A stretch of DNA of 64,000 bases from assembly GCA_016707205.1 (NCBI GenBank), contig JADJHZ010000006.1, forward strand, positions 62,001 to 126,000, read 5' to 3'. Position 1 is the stretch's first letter. Each line of letters opens with the position of its first letter. Source of the DNA: Haliscomenobacter sp. (GTDB lineage Bacteria > Bacteroidota > Bacteroidia > Chitinophagales > Saprospiraceae). Positions 45,451 through 54,275 of this stretch are shown piece after piece. The notes under the pieces were generated by a model. The model searched no databases, was not told the origin of the DNA, and saw nothing but the letters and a program-made list of their open reading frames with translations. The position numbers and the translations under genes are program-made.

Positions 45451-46276
45451 ATGAAAAACAAAATAGTCGCCGGGTTTTTAGCCCTTTTCTTTGGAATTTT
45501 TGGCGTCCACCGGTTTTATCTGGGTCGCCGGTTCTGGGGCGTCATGCATATGCTCCTGTTCTTTTTCACCTTGGCGCTAACGATAGATCACGAAGGGCCT
45601 TTTATCATTGCCCCGGCCATTCTGGGATTTATCGACGCCATTTTGCTGTTTGCTATGCCGGTGGAGGATTTCGACGACCGGTACAACGCCAAATTTTTGA
45701 AGAAACGGCAACAGGCTTACTATGCCCGTCAACAACAAAAGGAGGAGGCTGATCCGGAACCAGAATTTGCGTATAGGCCCAAAGCCAAACCATCTGCAAC
45801 AGACGCTTTTTTAAAGCGAATCGGCGTAGAGAAATTTCGTTCGGGCGATTTTCTGGGCGCTATTGAAGCCTTTAGCCAAGTGCTGGAAGAGGAAATCGAT
45901 TCTCCTGCCGCCCATTTTAACCTCGCCTGTTGTTATTCCATGCTGCACGATGCCCCAAGCGCCTTTGAACACCTCGAAAAAAGCCGTTGTTCGCGGATTT
46001 TCCGATTTCAACCGGATCCATCAGCACGCAGCGCTGCATTTCCTGAGGTCGCAACCCGGATTTGAGACGTTTGTCGCCAATGGATATAAACGGACCAGAA
46101 CCGCGCCTGCGGAAATGCCCCAAAAGGACACGCCCTTAAACAGCACCCCTTCCAAAGAAACGCAGCAGCCAACGCAGGTGATTGACGAGATCTTTCACCT
46201 TGGCGAGCTTATGGAAAAAGGGCTTTTGTCGGAAGAAGAATTCCAGCGCGAAAAGAAGAAACTACTCAGCGACTAA
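45451..46276 (+). CDS. TM2-TPR-SHOCT membrane protein (frameshifted)
   Basis: Start 45451 (MKNKIVAGFLALFFGIFGVHRFYLGRRFWG) is a clear TM2 domain: two helices joined by a G-x-H-R-F-Y-x-G loop. A charged linker and a TPR-like unit follow (GDFLGAIEAFSQVLEE...AAHFNLACCYSM). The frame shifts at an A6 run (45977-45982): with five A the protein continues EKAVVRGFSDFNRIHQHAALHFL and ends VIDEIFHLGELMEKGLLSEEEFQREKKKLL, a SHOCT-like C-terminal domain; with six it stops at 46065. One extra A is likely an error. It ends overlapping the convergent AlkD gene by 4 bp. Role unknown. Confidence 0.78.
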
Positions 46277-46980
46277 ATCACTCCATGCGGATTTTTCCGG
46301 GCAATCCACTTCAATCCCTCTTTTTTAGTAAGGGCAGGGAGCGCATGGGTCCGAATGAAGCGTTCAACAGCCGGGGCATTCACTTTGGAATAGTTCCTCA
46401 GGGCCCAACCGGAGGCCTTCCGGACAAAAAATTCCTTCGAATCCGCTCTCCGGAGAATATATCCAAAGAGCAAATCCGCGTTAGTAGAAGACTTGAAATC
46501 CAACTGGCTCAGAATAGCCGAGCGTTGAAACCAGATATCCGGCGACTCAATCCACTTGCCGGTGTATAGCTCCAGGGCGCCGGGGAACCTCAAAAACAAG
46601 CCCCCTGCCAACTTGGGGGCCAGGAAATCCACCGTATCCCACCAGGATTTCTGTGGAATAAGCGCCTCGACGACCTCCAGAAACGAAACGCCAAGGCGGC
46701 TAATCTGCGGGCGAACCAGATCCTGAACAACGTACTGGGCTTCCCGATAAGGGATCTGAAAACAAAGCCGGCACAATTCGCCCAGGTCTTCCTCTTTCGG
46801 GTACCCCAACTCCCGGACAAGCTGCTGGGATAGTTCTTTCCGTTTAGGCTGGTTGATTCCCCAAAAGAGAAATTGGTTTTTCATGTATTTTGCCATCGGC
46901 GCCGCTAGATGTGGATCGGCATGCTGGGCAAATACTTCTTGCAAGCGGGCGGAATAGGCAAGAGGGTTAGGCGTTTGCAT
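46273..46980 (-). CDS. DNA alkylation repair protein, AlkD-like
   Basis: A 235-residue HEAT-like repeat glycosylase-family protein. Landmarks: PMAKYMKNQFLFWGINQPKRKEL, WWDTVDFLAPKLAG, WFQRSAILSQLDFK and EFFVRKASGWALRNYSK. AlkD enzymes excise alkylated purines such as 7-methylguanine without base flipping. Trp, Asp and Arg of the AlkD catalytic area appear present (SWWDTVD, FVRKASGWALR) but I cannot confirm their geometry. It follows the hypothetical gene at 47922 by 24 bp on the same strand. Confidence 0.87.
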   Translation of the reverse strand: MQTPNPLAYSARLQEVFAQHADPHLAAPMAKYMKNQFLFWGINQPKRKELSQQLVRELGYPKEEDLGELCRLCFQIPYREAQYVVQDLVRPQISRLGVSFLEVVEALIPQKSWWDTVDFLAPKLAGGLFLRFPGALELYTGKWIESPDIWFQRSAILSQLDFKSSTNADLLFGYILRRADSKEFFVRKASGWALRNYSKVNAPAVERFIRTHALPALTKKEGLKWIARKNPHGVI

Positions 46981-47004
46981 GATCTTGGCAAGGCAGGCTA
47001 TGGG

Positions 47005-47922
47005 TTAAAAAGAAGGAAAAGGCCAAGGCCGATGCAATTGCTCCTTCAGCGCCTGGACAAATTCGCTGACCGTCCCTTCGCCCAGTTCGACGAACCAGCT
47101 TCCGTTCTGAGTCCGCTCGATAGGCTGTATGCCCCAGTAAAAGGAGTCGCCCAGAACACCCAATAAGACGGCAATCGCTTTTTGCTGAGACGGAATATTG
47201 AAACAAGAAAATTTATTCCCGCCCTGAAACATATCCGCCACGCCCCGCTTTTCATCGAGCATCAAGAACCCCGCCATTTCATCCATCCGTTCATGTGGGG
47301 TAATGGCGCGAAAACTCATCATGGCCGTATGCCGGAGTTTACCCAGGTTGCCAAGGCCTGCAAACCAGCCAAAACCGGGAAGGTTACCCGATAGAAATTT
47401 CCGCCCACTTCCTTTGCCCGGGTGTAAGTGCCCGGCGGAGGGGTCTACCTGCCAATCGGAACGCGTAGCGTTTAATACCGCACGGGTAACGCCCTGGCTA
47501 CCCTGGTATAATTGAAAAGCCAAGGGGTTATGAATCCCATTGGGCATGGGAAGCTCTACGGACAATGGTTTTTCCAAAAAAACCGGACCCTCGGCATCTT
47601 CCGCCTGAATGTGAAAAATGACCGCCGCTTCGTGAAGAACATTTCCGGCAAGGGAGTTTTTCCCCAGCAATAACATATCCGGCAAATCATACGCTTCCAC
47701 CAGGCGCAGATGAACAGGAGTTCGGCTCCAGCCGCCTCTCCAATTCCGAAACGATTTGGGCGCAATGGAAAGCGATAAACCTCCTCCCGTTATCAGGTTT
47801 TGCTCGTAGTCGGGGTCGAGTTCAAATTGTTGAATCGGAGGCCCCTCAGGGAAAAGCATTTCAAACAACCTGCTCCCAGATGTTTCCCGAGCGATAGCCG
47901 TCCAAAAACCGGAAAGCTTCAT
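47005..47922 (-). CDS. Hypothetical protein with ZU5-like features
   Basis: A 305-residue protein not assigned to a known function. The N-terminal part reads as a divergent ZU5-like beta domain as found in other Bacteroidota proteins: GGGLSLSIAPKSFRNWRG, EAYDLPDMLLLGKNSLAGNVLHEAAVIFHIQAED. The middle has LFLxG-like turns (YQGSQGVTRAV) and the C terminus is mixed alpha/beta. No signal peptide is visible. It begins a minus-strand pair with the AlkD-like gene, 24 bp downstream, so a stress link is possible but unproven. Confidence 0.6.
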   Translation of the reverse strand: MKLSGFWTAIARETSGSRLFEMLFPEGPPIQQFELDPDYEQNLITGGGLSLSIAPKSFRNWRGGWSRTPVHLRLVEAYDLPDMLLLGKNSLAGNVLHEAAVIFHIQAEDAEGPVFLEKPLSVELPMPNGIHNPLAFQLYQGSQGVTRAVLNATRSDWQVDPSAGHLHPGKGSGRKFLSGNLPGFGWFAGLGNLGKLRHTAMMSFRAITPHERMDEMAGFLMLDEKRGVADMFQGGNKFSCFNIPSQQKAIAVLLGVLGDSFYWGIQPIERTQNGSWFVELGEGTVSEFVQALKEQLHRPWPFPSF

Positions 47923-47974
47923 ATTCTATTCGTTTTCTCATTTATGTTTACCTATTCCGCAAACCCTTCCTCTT

Positions 47975-48017
47975 GCAGGAACACTAATCCAGCCTGAGGT
48001 TATCCTCGTTAGCCTGC
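47975..48017. promoter_or_regulatory. Nested hairpin upstream of the ZU5-like gene
   Basis: Three nested stems: GCAGG/CCTGC (47975-47979 with 48013-48017), CTAA/TTAG and GAGG/CCTC around a TTAT loop. On the minus strand it would lie about 53-95 nt before the ATG at 47922, so it may be a structured leader. The remaining 48018-48347 stretch before rarA has no supported feature. Confidence 0.35.
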
Positions 48018-48347
48018 ATACCTCACTTTTCCACCTGCACGGCGTGGGAAAACACCCGGAGAGCCCATGCGCTGAAAGGGAAAAGTTGATTCACGGGAAG
48101 AAAAAGGAGGAAGGTATATGTCAGAGCCTCAAGTCTAGCCCAAAACAGAAGCGGCTTTTAAAAACGCCAAGCCTCCGTATTTTGGGTATGTGCCGGAAGA
48201 AAGGGGTTGAACTCCCTTTTCTCGTGGGTATAAAATTAAAAATTCCGGACTGCTTTTCCAAAAATACCTTATTTTTTGGTTGTTAAAATAGCGGGCCCTC
48301 TTTTCCGGATCCAGGATAAACGGATCCAATGACAAAACCTATACCTT

Positions 48348-49616
48348 ATGCGCCCATTGGCTGAACGTATGCGGCCGCAAAGCCTGGAGAAATTTTGCGG
48401 CCAGGAACACCTGGTAGGTCCGGGTTCGGTTCTTTTGAGTGCGGTCCGGTCGGGACATTTTCCGTCGGTTATTCTCTGGGGTCCGCCGGGAGTAGGCAAA
48501 ACCACGCTGGCCCATATACTCGCTGCCGAGCTAAAGCGTCCGTTTTTCATGCTGAGCGCCATAAACTCTGGCGTTAAGGAAGTAAGAGAAACCATTCAAA
48601 AGGCCGAACAGCAACGTTTTTTCAACCGGCCCAATCCGATTCTGTTTATTGATGAAATCCACCGGTTCAGTAAAAGCCAGCAGGATTCCCTCCTTGGGGC
48701 CGTAGAGAAAGGGGTGATCACGCTGATAGGCGCCACGACCGAAAATCCCTCTTTTGAGGTGATCCCGGCTTTACTATCGCGCTGTCAGGTATACGTGCTG
48801 CAGCCCCTTGCCCCGGAACACCTGATCCGGTTAGTCGATCAGGCGCTTGCCGAAGACGAAGAACTCAAAACCAAAACCATTGCGCTGGAAAGTTACGACG
48901 CGTTGCTGTACTACTCCGGAGGGGATGCCCGCAAGTTGTACAACCTGCTGGAACTGGTCGCCAGCGGAGCGGAATCACCTCTGGTTGTTACCGATCAGAT
49001 GGTGAAGGACAAGGCTCAGCAAAGCATGGCGTTCTACGACAAAGGGGGAGAACAACATTACGATCTGGCCTCCGCGTTCATCAAGTCGATCCGGGGGAGC
49101 GACCCCAATGGGGCGTTGTATTGGATGGCCAGGATGATCGAAGGCGGAGAAGACGTCAAATTCATTGCCCGGCGAATGATTATTGCGGCGGCGGAAGATA
49201 TTGGACTTGCCAATCCCAACGCGCTACTGATGGCCAATACCGCGTTTCAGGCAGTGAATATCATTGGCTGGCCGGAAGCCCGCATCATTCTGGCCCAGGC
49301 GGTGGTATACCTGGCCACTTCTCCGAAAAGCAATTCGGCCTATGTAGCCATTGAAGCCGCTTTGGAAGCTGCCCGAAAGACGGGGAATGCCCCGGTTCCC
49401 CTGCACCTGCGCAATGCCCCTACCCCCCTCATGAAAGCGCTCAACTATGGCGGAAATTACCGGTATGGGCACGATTTTCCGGGCAACTTCACCGAACAGG
49501 AGTATATGCCCGAGGTCCTATCCGGGAACGCTTTTTACCAACCCCAATCCAATGCCGCAGAGGAAAAAACGCGCCAGCAACTACGGCAGTGGTGGAAGGA
49601 AAGATATGGATATTGA
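48348..49616 (+). CDS. rarA: Replication-associated recombination protein A (MgsA/RarA)
   Basis: A 422-residue clamp-loader-like AAA+ ATPase acting at stalled replication forks. It has the N-terminal PLAERMRPQSLEKFCGQEHLVG, Walker A GPPGVGKTT (near residue 46), Walker B LFIDEIHRFSK, sensor GATTENPSFEVIPALLSRC and the C-terminal tetramerisation segment SAFIKSIRGSDPNGALYWMARM, then LNYGGNYRYGHDFPGNF. Length and order are normal. It ends 3 bp before the stop of the convergent CotH-like gene. Confidence 0.95.
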   Translation: MRPLAERMRPQSLEKFCGQEHLVGPGSVLLSAVRSGHFPSVILWGPPGVGKTTLAHILAAELKRPFFMLSAINSGVKEVRETIQKAEQQRFFNRPNPILFIDEIHRFSKSQQDSLLGAVEKGVITLIGATTENPSFEVIPALLSRCQVYVLQPLAPEHLIRLVDQALAEDEELKTKTIALESYDALLYYSGGDARKLYNLLELVASGAESPLVVTDQMVKDKAQQSMAFYDKGGEQHYDLASAFIKSIRGSDPNGALYWMARMIEGGEDVKFIARRMIIAAAEDIGLANPNALLMANTAFQAVNIIGWPEARIILAQAVVYLATSPKSNSAYVAIEAALEAARKTGNAPVPLHLRNAPTPLMKALNYGGNYRYGHDFPGNFTEQEYMPEVLSGNAFYQPQSNAAEEKTRQQLRQWWKERYGY

Positions 49617-49619
49617 GGT

Positions 49620-50672
49620 TCAATCTTCCTTTACCACCAGCGATCTCAGAATATCAAAACTGGCATAAAACTGACGCAGGAATTCGAGCATATCATTCCG
49701 GGATTCCTTGCTCAGCAGTTCAAAATGGCGCACCTCATCCAGGAGGGCGTTCTTGTTCTCCTGAAAATGCGCCAGGGTGTTTTTAAAAACCTGTGCATCG
49801 GCCGGGCGACCCAGATAAACGCGTTCCCGGACCGTAGCCTGCCCTAGTTCCCTGCGGGGCACCGCATACTTCGATTTAACCAGGCCGCTGTGATCAAAGT
49901 CGTAGGGCACCAGCAACCTCAAATTGGAAGACGCCTGTTTCACCGCTTTCAAGTTTCTCAAGTACCGGTAGTCCCAATCCGCATTGCTGATCATATATTG
50001 AAACACATACACCAGATTTTCTTGCGCCGGATCGGTATTTCTGGCGCCCAGACCAAGGGAATCGCACTGCACCCCTTCCATGCGCTGGGCCAGTTCGTCG
50101 AAATCTTCCATGAAAAACCCATACCGGGTCTTGGGCGGCATACCTCCTTGCGTGTCCTCATAGGTAATTTCCGCTAATTGGACCCGGTAGCTGATTGGGG
50201 TTAGGATATTATAAAGCCGGTAGCACAAATACTCCCGCAGGATATTCTCCTTACTCGAGTCGGGATCGTCCAGGCAGTGCGTCACCAGCTTCAGGTCGTT
50301 ATGGTCTGCCAGACCCATGGCCCGGAGGGTGTCCTTTTTAAATTCAACCCGCAAAGGGGGGAAATCACACCGCATGCGCCTGAATTTCCCCCTTAAACTG
50401 AGATCTGCCGGCCACTGCACCGCAGGTCCCTGGCCATTCTGCTGGATAACCGCAGCCGGAAAATCCGTCCGGGGCTTTTTTCGGGCCTGGAGGATCGCGG
50501 TAAAATCCGACTTGATCGTCAGCGCAAGAGGGCCCGGCCTCTCAGACAACTTGGCAAAAATAGTTCGTTGAGCGGTAGAATCCGAATACAAAACGGAAGC
50601 GGGGTTCGCCGATAAGGAAGTATTCCACGAGAGAATAGTAAGCGGCAGGTAGATAAAAACGGAGCGGAGCAT
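49620..50672 (-). CDS. Exported hypothetical protein, distantly CotH-like
   Basis: A 350-residue protein with a signal peptide (cleavage near SLSANP). The pattern RGKFRRMRCDFPPLRVEFKK, NDLKLVTHC, ENILREYLCYRLYN and NADWDYRYLRNLKAV...LLVPYDFDHSGLV resembles the CotH spore-coat kinase layout (R..C..PLRV.F, NxD, YDFD), but the protein is not a clear member. If so it could be an atypical secreted protein kinase; I am not sure. Its length is short for CotH. It is a single gene on the minus strand with an exact -7 element upstream. Confidence 0.6.
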   Translation of the reverse strand: MLRSVFIYLPLTILSWNTSLSANPASVLYSDSTAQRTIFAKLSERPGPLALTIKSDFTAILQARKKPRTDFPAAVIQQNGQGPAVQWPADLSLRGKFRRMRCDFPPLRVEFKKDTLRAMGLADHNDLKLVTHCLDDPDSSKENILREYLCYRLYNILTPISYRVQLAEITYEDTQGGMPPKTRYGFFMEDFDELAQRMEGVQCDSLGLGARNTDPAQENLVYVFQYMISNADWDYRYLRNLKAVKQASSNLRLLVPYDFDHSGLVKSKYAVPRRELGQATVRERVYLGRPADAQVFKNTLAHFQENKNALLDEVRHFELLSKESRNDMLEFLRQFYASFDILRSLVVKED

Positions 50673-50701
50673 AAACTCGGGTTTAAAAAGAGAAATTTTA
50701 A

Positions 50702-50709
50702 CAAAGTTA
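50702..50709 (-). promoter_or_regulatory. Candidate -7 element of the CotH-like gene
   Basis: Minus-strand TAACTTTG is an exact TAnnTTTG, 29 bp before the ATG at 50672. No TTTG box at the ideal spacing. Confidence 0.4.
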
Positions 50710-50797
50710 TTCTTTATTTCGCAAAATATTCATCCAGGAGGCACTCGGTAAATAAAATGTCATGCATTATAGGTGGAAGAATATGTAATTTTGTTTT

Positions 50798-50805
50798 TAA
50801 GTTTG
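50798..50805 (+). promoter_or_regulatory. Candidate -7 element of the alkaline phosphatase gene
   Basis: TAAGTTTG, an exact TAnnTTTG, 41 bp before the ATG at 50847. No clear -33 box, so activation by a regulator (phosphate control is one idea) is possible. Confidence 0.4.
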
Positions 50806-50846
50806 TTCTTATTGTATGAAAAAATGCACGGCCTCAATACGGAAAC

Positions 50847-52070
50847 ATGACAGGAAAACATCTTTTGCCGTTCAGTAGTCCAACCAGATATGTCCTATTT
50901 ACGGGGCTACTATTACTACACCTCCATGTTTTTGCCCAGCAAGGCACAGGCAAGAAACCAGGGTATCCGGTTTTGCCGGATCACCCTATCAATGTGATCC
51001 TCCTGATCGGCGATGGAATGGGATTAACCCAGATCAGTTCTGCTTTATACGCGAATTACAACCAACTTTTTCTGGAAGAATTTCCCATAGTTGGATTTCA
51101 CAAGTCCTACGCATACGACCAACTGGTTACCGACTCTGCGGCAGGTGCGACCGCATTTGCCTGCGGGAAAAAGACCTACAATGCTGCCATTGGTGTAGAT
51201 AAGGATTCCCTGCCATGCAAAACGATTCTGGAAGAATCTATGGAACGGGGACTGGCTGCCGGCCTGATCGTCACCTCCACCATCGTTCATGCCACGCCTG
51301 CTGCTTTTGCGGCACATTCCCTTTCCCGGGAGTTTTACGAAGAGATCGCTTCCGATATGGCAGAAACCCAACCCGACTTGATGATCGGTGGGGGCAAAAT
51401 GTATTTCGATCGAAGAGATGGGGACGACCGGGATATCATCGGCGAACTCCGGTCTAAAGGATACACGGTGGAAGACTATTCCAGCACCGACATTACCGGA
51501 TTTAAATGGAACGCCAGCAAGAAATTGGCATTCTTCACGGCAGACAAACAACCCCTCAGCGTTTCCGCCGGCAGGGATTATCTTGCCCTCGCCTCCCGGC
51601 TTGGCCCCCACTTTCTCGAAAAACGCAGCGAAAAGGGGTTTTTCCTTATGATCGAAGGTTCCCAGATCGATTGGGCCTGCCATGCCAACGACGGCAAACT
51701 AGCTATTAAAGAGATCCTGGATTTTAACCGGGCTATTGGAGAAGTGCTCAAATACGCCCAAAACAACCAACATACCCTGGTCATTGTTACGGCGGACCAC
51801 GAAACCGGTGGGATGGCTCTTATGCCCGGCTCGAAACAGGGAAGTGTACAAACGGCGTTCACCACCAACAACCACACCGCTACCTTGATTCCCGTTTTTG
51901 CCTTTGGCCCGGGATCTGAGCTATTCTCGGGAATATACGAGAACACCGAAATCTATCACAAAATTCGCTGGGCGCTCGGGTTTGGCGTTCAGCCTGCGCA
52001 AACCTCTCTTTCTACCTCCACCGGCCCCGCTGCCAACCCGGAAAAAATTCCGCAAGGAGGCAGCAACTGA
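50847..52070 (+). CDS. Alkaline phosphatase (PhoA superfamily), exported
   Basis: A 407-residue exported phosphomonoesterase. Metal-site strand VILLIGDGMG, nucleophile TDSAAGATAFACG with Ser97, HATPAAFAAHS, GGGKMYFD, MIEGSQIDWACHAND, VTADHETGG and NHTATLIPVF carry the Zn/Mg ligands in the standard order. Nucleophile Ser (not Thr, as in PafA) fits classic PhoA. It hydrolyses phosphate esters in the periplasm. The signal peptide is preceded by a short basic N terminus. Acyl-CoA dehydrogenase follows 93 bp later. Confidence 0.94.
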   Translation: MTGKHLLPFSSPTRYVLFTGLLLLHLHVFAQQGTGKKPGYPVLPDHPINVILLIGDGMGLTQISSALYANYNQLFLEEFPIVGFHKSYAYDQLVTDSAAGATAFACGKKTYNAAIGVDKDSLPCKTILEESMERGLAAGLIVTSTIVHATPAAFAAHSLSREFYEEIASDMAETQPDLMIGGGKMYFDRRDGDDRDIIGELRSKGYTVEDYSSTDITGFKWNASKKLAFFTADKQPLSVSAGRDYLALASRLGPHFLEKRSEKGFFLMIEGSQIDWACHANDGKLAIKEILDFNRAIGEVLKYAQNNQHTLVIVTADHETGGMALMPGSKQGSVQTAFTTNNHTATLIPVFAFGPGSELFSGIYENTEIYHKIRWALGFGVQPAQTSLSTSTGPAANPEKIPQGGSN

Positions 52071-52163
52071 TCATCCGGGTAAACCTTTTTCTCTGCCAAT
52101 CCTTATTATTGGTACGAATCGGTATTGGTTCCTTACCCTTAATTCATTTATGGATCTCCCACC

Positions 52164-53315
52164 ATGCAAACACCTACCACATCGTTCGACAATCTCCAAC
52201 TGGTTAAAGAAAGTGCAAAGGATTTTGCAGAAAAACACATTCGCCCGAATGTCATGGAATGGGACGAAACCCAAACCTTTCCGGTAGACCTGTTCCACCA
52301 AATGGGCGATTTCGGCTTTATGGGCGTCCTGGTTCCTGAAATTTACGGAGGAGCGGGACTTGGATATCAGGAATACGTGACGATCCTGGAAGAAATTTCC
52401 AAAGTGTGCGGATCGATAGGGCTCTCCGTAGCTGCACATAATTCCCTGTGTACCAACCACATTCTTCAGTTTGGCAGCGAGGAGCAAAAGCGGCAATACC
52501 TACCCCTTTTAGCTTCCGGACAATGGATCGGCGCCTGGGGCCTCACCGAGCCCAATACCGGAAGCGACGCCGGCCGGATGCAGTGCGTGGCCTCCAAAGA
52601 GGGGGATCACTATATCCTCAATGGCAGCAAAAACTTCATCACCCACGGCGCCAGCGGCCAGGTTGTTGTAGTTATTGCCCGGACCGGAGATCTGCTGGAC
52701 AGTCATGGAATGACGGCCTTTATCGTCGAAAAAGGTACGCCGGGGTTCTCGGCAGGAAGGAAAGAAAACAAACTGGGCATGCGGGCTTCCGAAACCGCCG
52801 AATTGCTTTTCGACCATTGCAAAGTCCACAAAAGCCAAATGTTAGGATTGGAAGGCGAGGGCTTTATTCAAGCGATGAAGGTATTGGACGGAGGCCGGAT
52901 TTCCATTGCCGCGCTCTCGCTCGGCATCGCCAAAGGGGCTTATGAAGCCGCAGTAAAATACGCCCAGGAAAGGCACCAGTTTGGCAAACCCATCGCCACC
53001 TTCCAGGGAATCAGTTTTAAATTGGCCGACATGGCCACACGCATCGAAGCTTCCGAACTCCTGACCCGAAAGGCAGCTGAATTAAAAAACCAAGGCGAAA
53101 CATCGACCAAGATTTGCGCGATGGCCAAATACTATGCCTCTGAAACCGCCGTTCAGATAGCCAATGAAGCCGTTCAGATTTTCGGGGGGTATGGATATTC
53201 GAAAGACTACCCCGTGGAAAAATTTTACCGCGATGCCAAATTGTGCACGATTGGCGAGGGAACGAGCGAAATCCAAAAACTGGTCATCTCGAGGGAAGCG
53301 CTAAAAGAACATTAG
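52164..53315 (+). CDS. Acyl-CoA dehydrogenase (short-chain type)
   Basis: A 383-residue FAD flavoprotein that introduces the alpha-beta double bond in acyl-CoA. Landmarks: GLTEPNTGSDAGRMQC (FAD/substrate loop), KNFITHGASG, DHCKVHKSQMLG, RHQFGKPIATFQ, IFGGYGYSKDYPVEKFYRDAK and IGEGTSEIQKLVISRE. Glu365 in GEGT occupies the catalytic base position of short-chain and butyryl-CoA dehydrogenases. The chain length preferred is inferred from this Glu position. Electron acceptor ETF is not in the window. Confidence 0.95.
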   Translation: MQTPTTSFDNLQLVKESAKDFAEKHIRPNVMEWDETQTFPVDLFHQMGDFGFMGVLVPEIYGGAGLGYQEYVTILEEISKVCGSIGLSVAAHNSLCTNHILQFGSEEQKRQYLPLLASGQWIGAWGLTEPNTGSDAGRMQCVASKEGDHYILNGSKNFITHGASGQVVVVIARTGDLLDSHGMTAFIVEKGTPGFSAGRKENKLGMRASETAELLFDHCKVHKSQMLGLEGEGFIQAMKVLDGGRISIAALSLGIAKGAYEAAVKYAQERHQFGKPIATFQGISFKLADMATRIEASELLTRKAAELKNQGETSTKICAMAKYYASETAVQIANEAVQIFGGYGYSKDYPVEKFYRDAKLCTIGEGTSEIQKLVISREALKEH

Positions 53316-53737
53316 ACTTGTTGCGATGGATCTATTTACACGGGCAAAAAAAGGCGCCGCCAGCGATTCGCCAGCGACGCGGATAATAATAAGCCAGTAA
53401 TAAATAACCAATATCTGTCGTATCGTCTTATGGATTCTTTTCCCGGGGCGGCACTCCCCTGCCCAACTCCTCATCCTCCTCCCCGCCCTGCTCCTTGCAT
53501 GCGCGAGTTAACAAGGGCTATTATATAAAAATCAAATACCGTGCCAAATGGCGTTTTTTATTCTATATAACAAAACAAAAAATTCAAAATACTGATAATC
53601 AATTTTTTAAATAAAAAAGCAGCGACTTTCTTTTTCATCAGAAAGCCAGTCTATACCTAAAGTGAAGCGGTTTGAGGAATCCCCAAACCGCTTTGCTTCG
53701 CGTATCTCCCTTCCCAACTTGAAACAGAAAAAAGAAC
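53316..53737. other. AT-rich non-coding spacer with hairpins
   Basis: About 420 bp between convergent genes with no supported ORF. It holds two close copies of CGCCAGCGA near 53360, an AT-rich core, a weak GCC-AAAT-GGC hairpin followed by T6 that could end the dehydrogenase transcript, and the hairpin at 53665-53693. Confidence 0.5.
53665..53693. terminator. Hairpin in convergent spacer
   Basis: AAGCGGTTTG (53665-53674) pairs with CAAACCGCTT (53684-53693) around a 9-nt loop, 45 bp after the phosphoesterase stop on the minus strand. Confidence 0.55.
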
Positions 53738-54241
53738 CTAGGGCAGACGGCCCCTCCGGCCAAGTTCAACGACTTCAAGACCAGAAATGGTTCCTTCCTG
53801 AATAGAAAAGCGGACCATGGTGCGCATCAGGTGAAACCCCTCTTGCCCGCAAGCGCCCGGATTGATATGCAACAGACCGAGTTTCGGATCCCGCATGATT
53901 TTGAGGATATGGGAATGCCCGCAAATAAACAGCCCGGGAGGGTCGTCTTCCAGCAGGGTTCTTACGCGGCTAACGTACTTTCCGGGGTATCCACCAATAT
54001 GGGTCATAAACACGTCCAACCCTTCGCAGGCAAATCGCAAATCTTCCGGGAACAGCCCCCGGATTTCCCTCCCGTCGATATTTCCGAAGACGCCTCGCAA
54101 TGGTTTGAGCGCCATCAGTCTTTCCCCAACCGCGTTCCCCCCGAAATCGCCGGCATGCCAGACCTCGTCGCAGTCTTCCAGAAAGCGCAGCATATGGTCG
54201 TCGAGGTATCCATGCGTATCGGATAAAAGGCCTATTCGCAT
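53738..54241 (-). CDS. YfcE/MJ0936-type metallophosphoesterase
   Basis: A 167-residue calcineurin-like phosphodiesterase. All metal motifs are visible: SDTHG (residues 7-11), HAGDFGG, GNIDGRE, TH at about 80 and GHSH near 109. Such small enzymes hydrolyse phosphodiesters in vitro; the in vivo substrate is unknown. It follows the papain-like gene by 34 bp on the same strand. Confidence 0.92.
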   Translation of the reverse strand: MRIGLLSDTHGYLDDHMLRFLEDCDEVWHAGDFGGNAVGERLMALKPLRGVFGNIDGREIRGLFPEDLRFACEGLDVFMTHIGGYPGKYVSRVRTLLEDDPPGLFICGHSHILKIMRDPKLGLLHINPGACGQEGFHLMRTMVRFSIQEGTISGLEVVELGRRGRLP

Positions 54242-54275
54242 CGGTTCACGGATTAAGGCAGTTTGATAAAAAAGT

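Noticed and set aside
45977..45982. A6 run as a programmed frameshift site
   Set aside because: The needed change is +1, the in-frame context is not an A-AAA-AAG slippery heptamer, and four other genes show similar shifts; base-calling error is simpler.
48044..48286. Possible 80-residue ORF upstream of rarA
   Set aside because: Composition is random-like, there is no promoter and no domain; not supported as a gene.
53440..53505. C-rich stretch as a further heptamer array
   Set aside because: Some 7-nt spacing can be drawn, but units are not similar enough to claim it.
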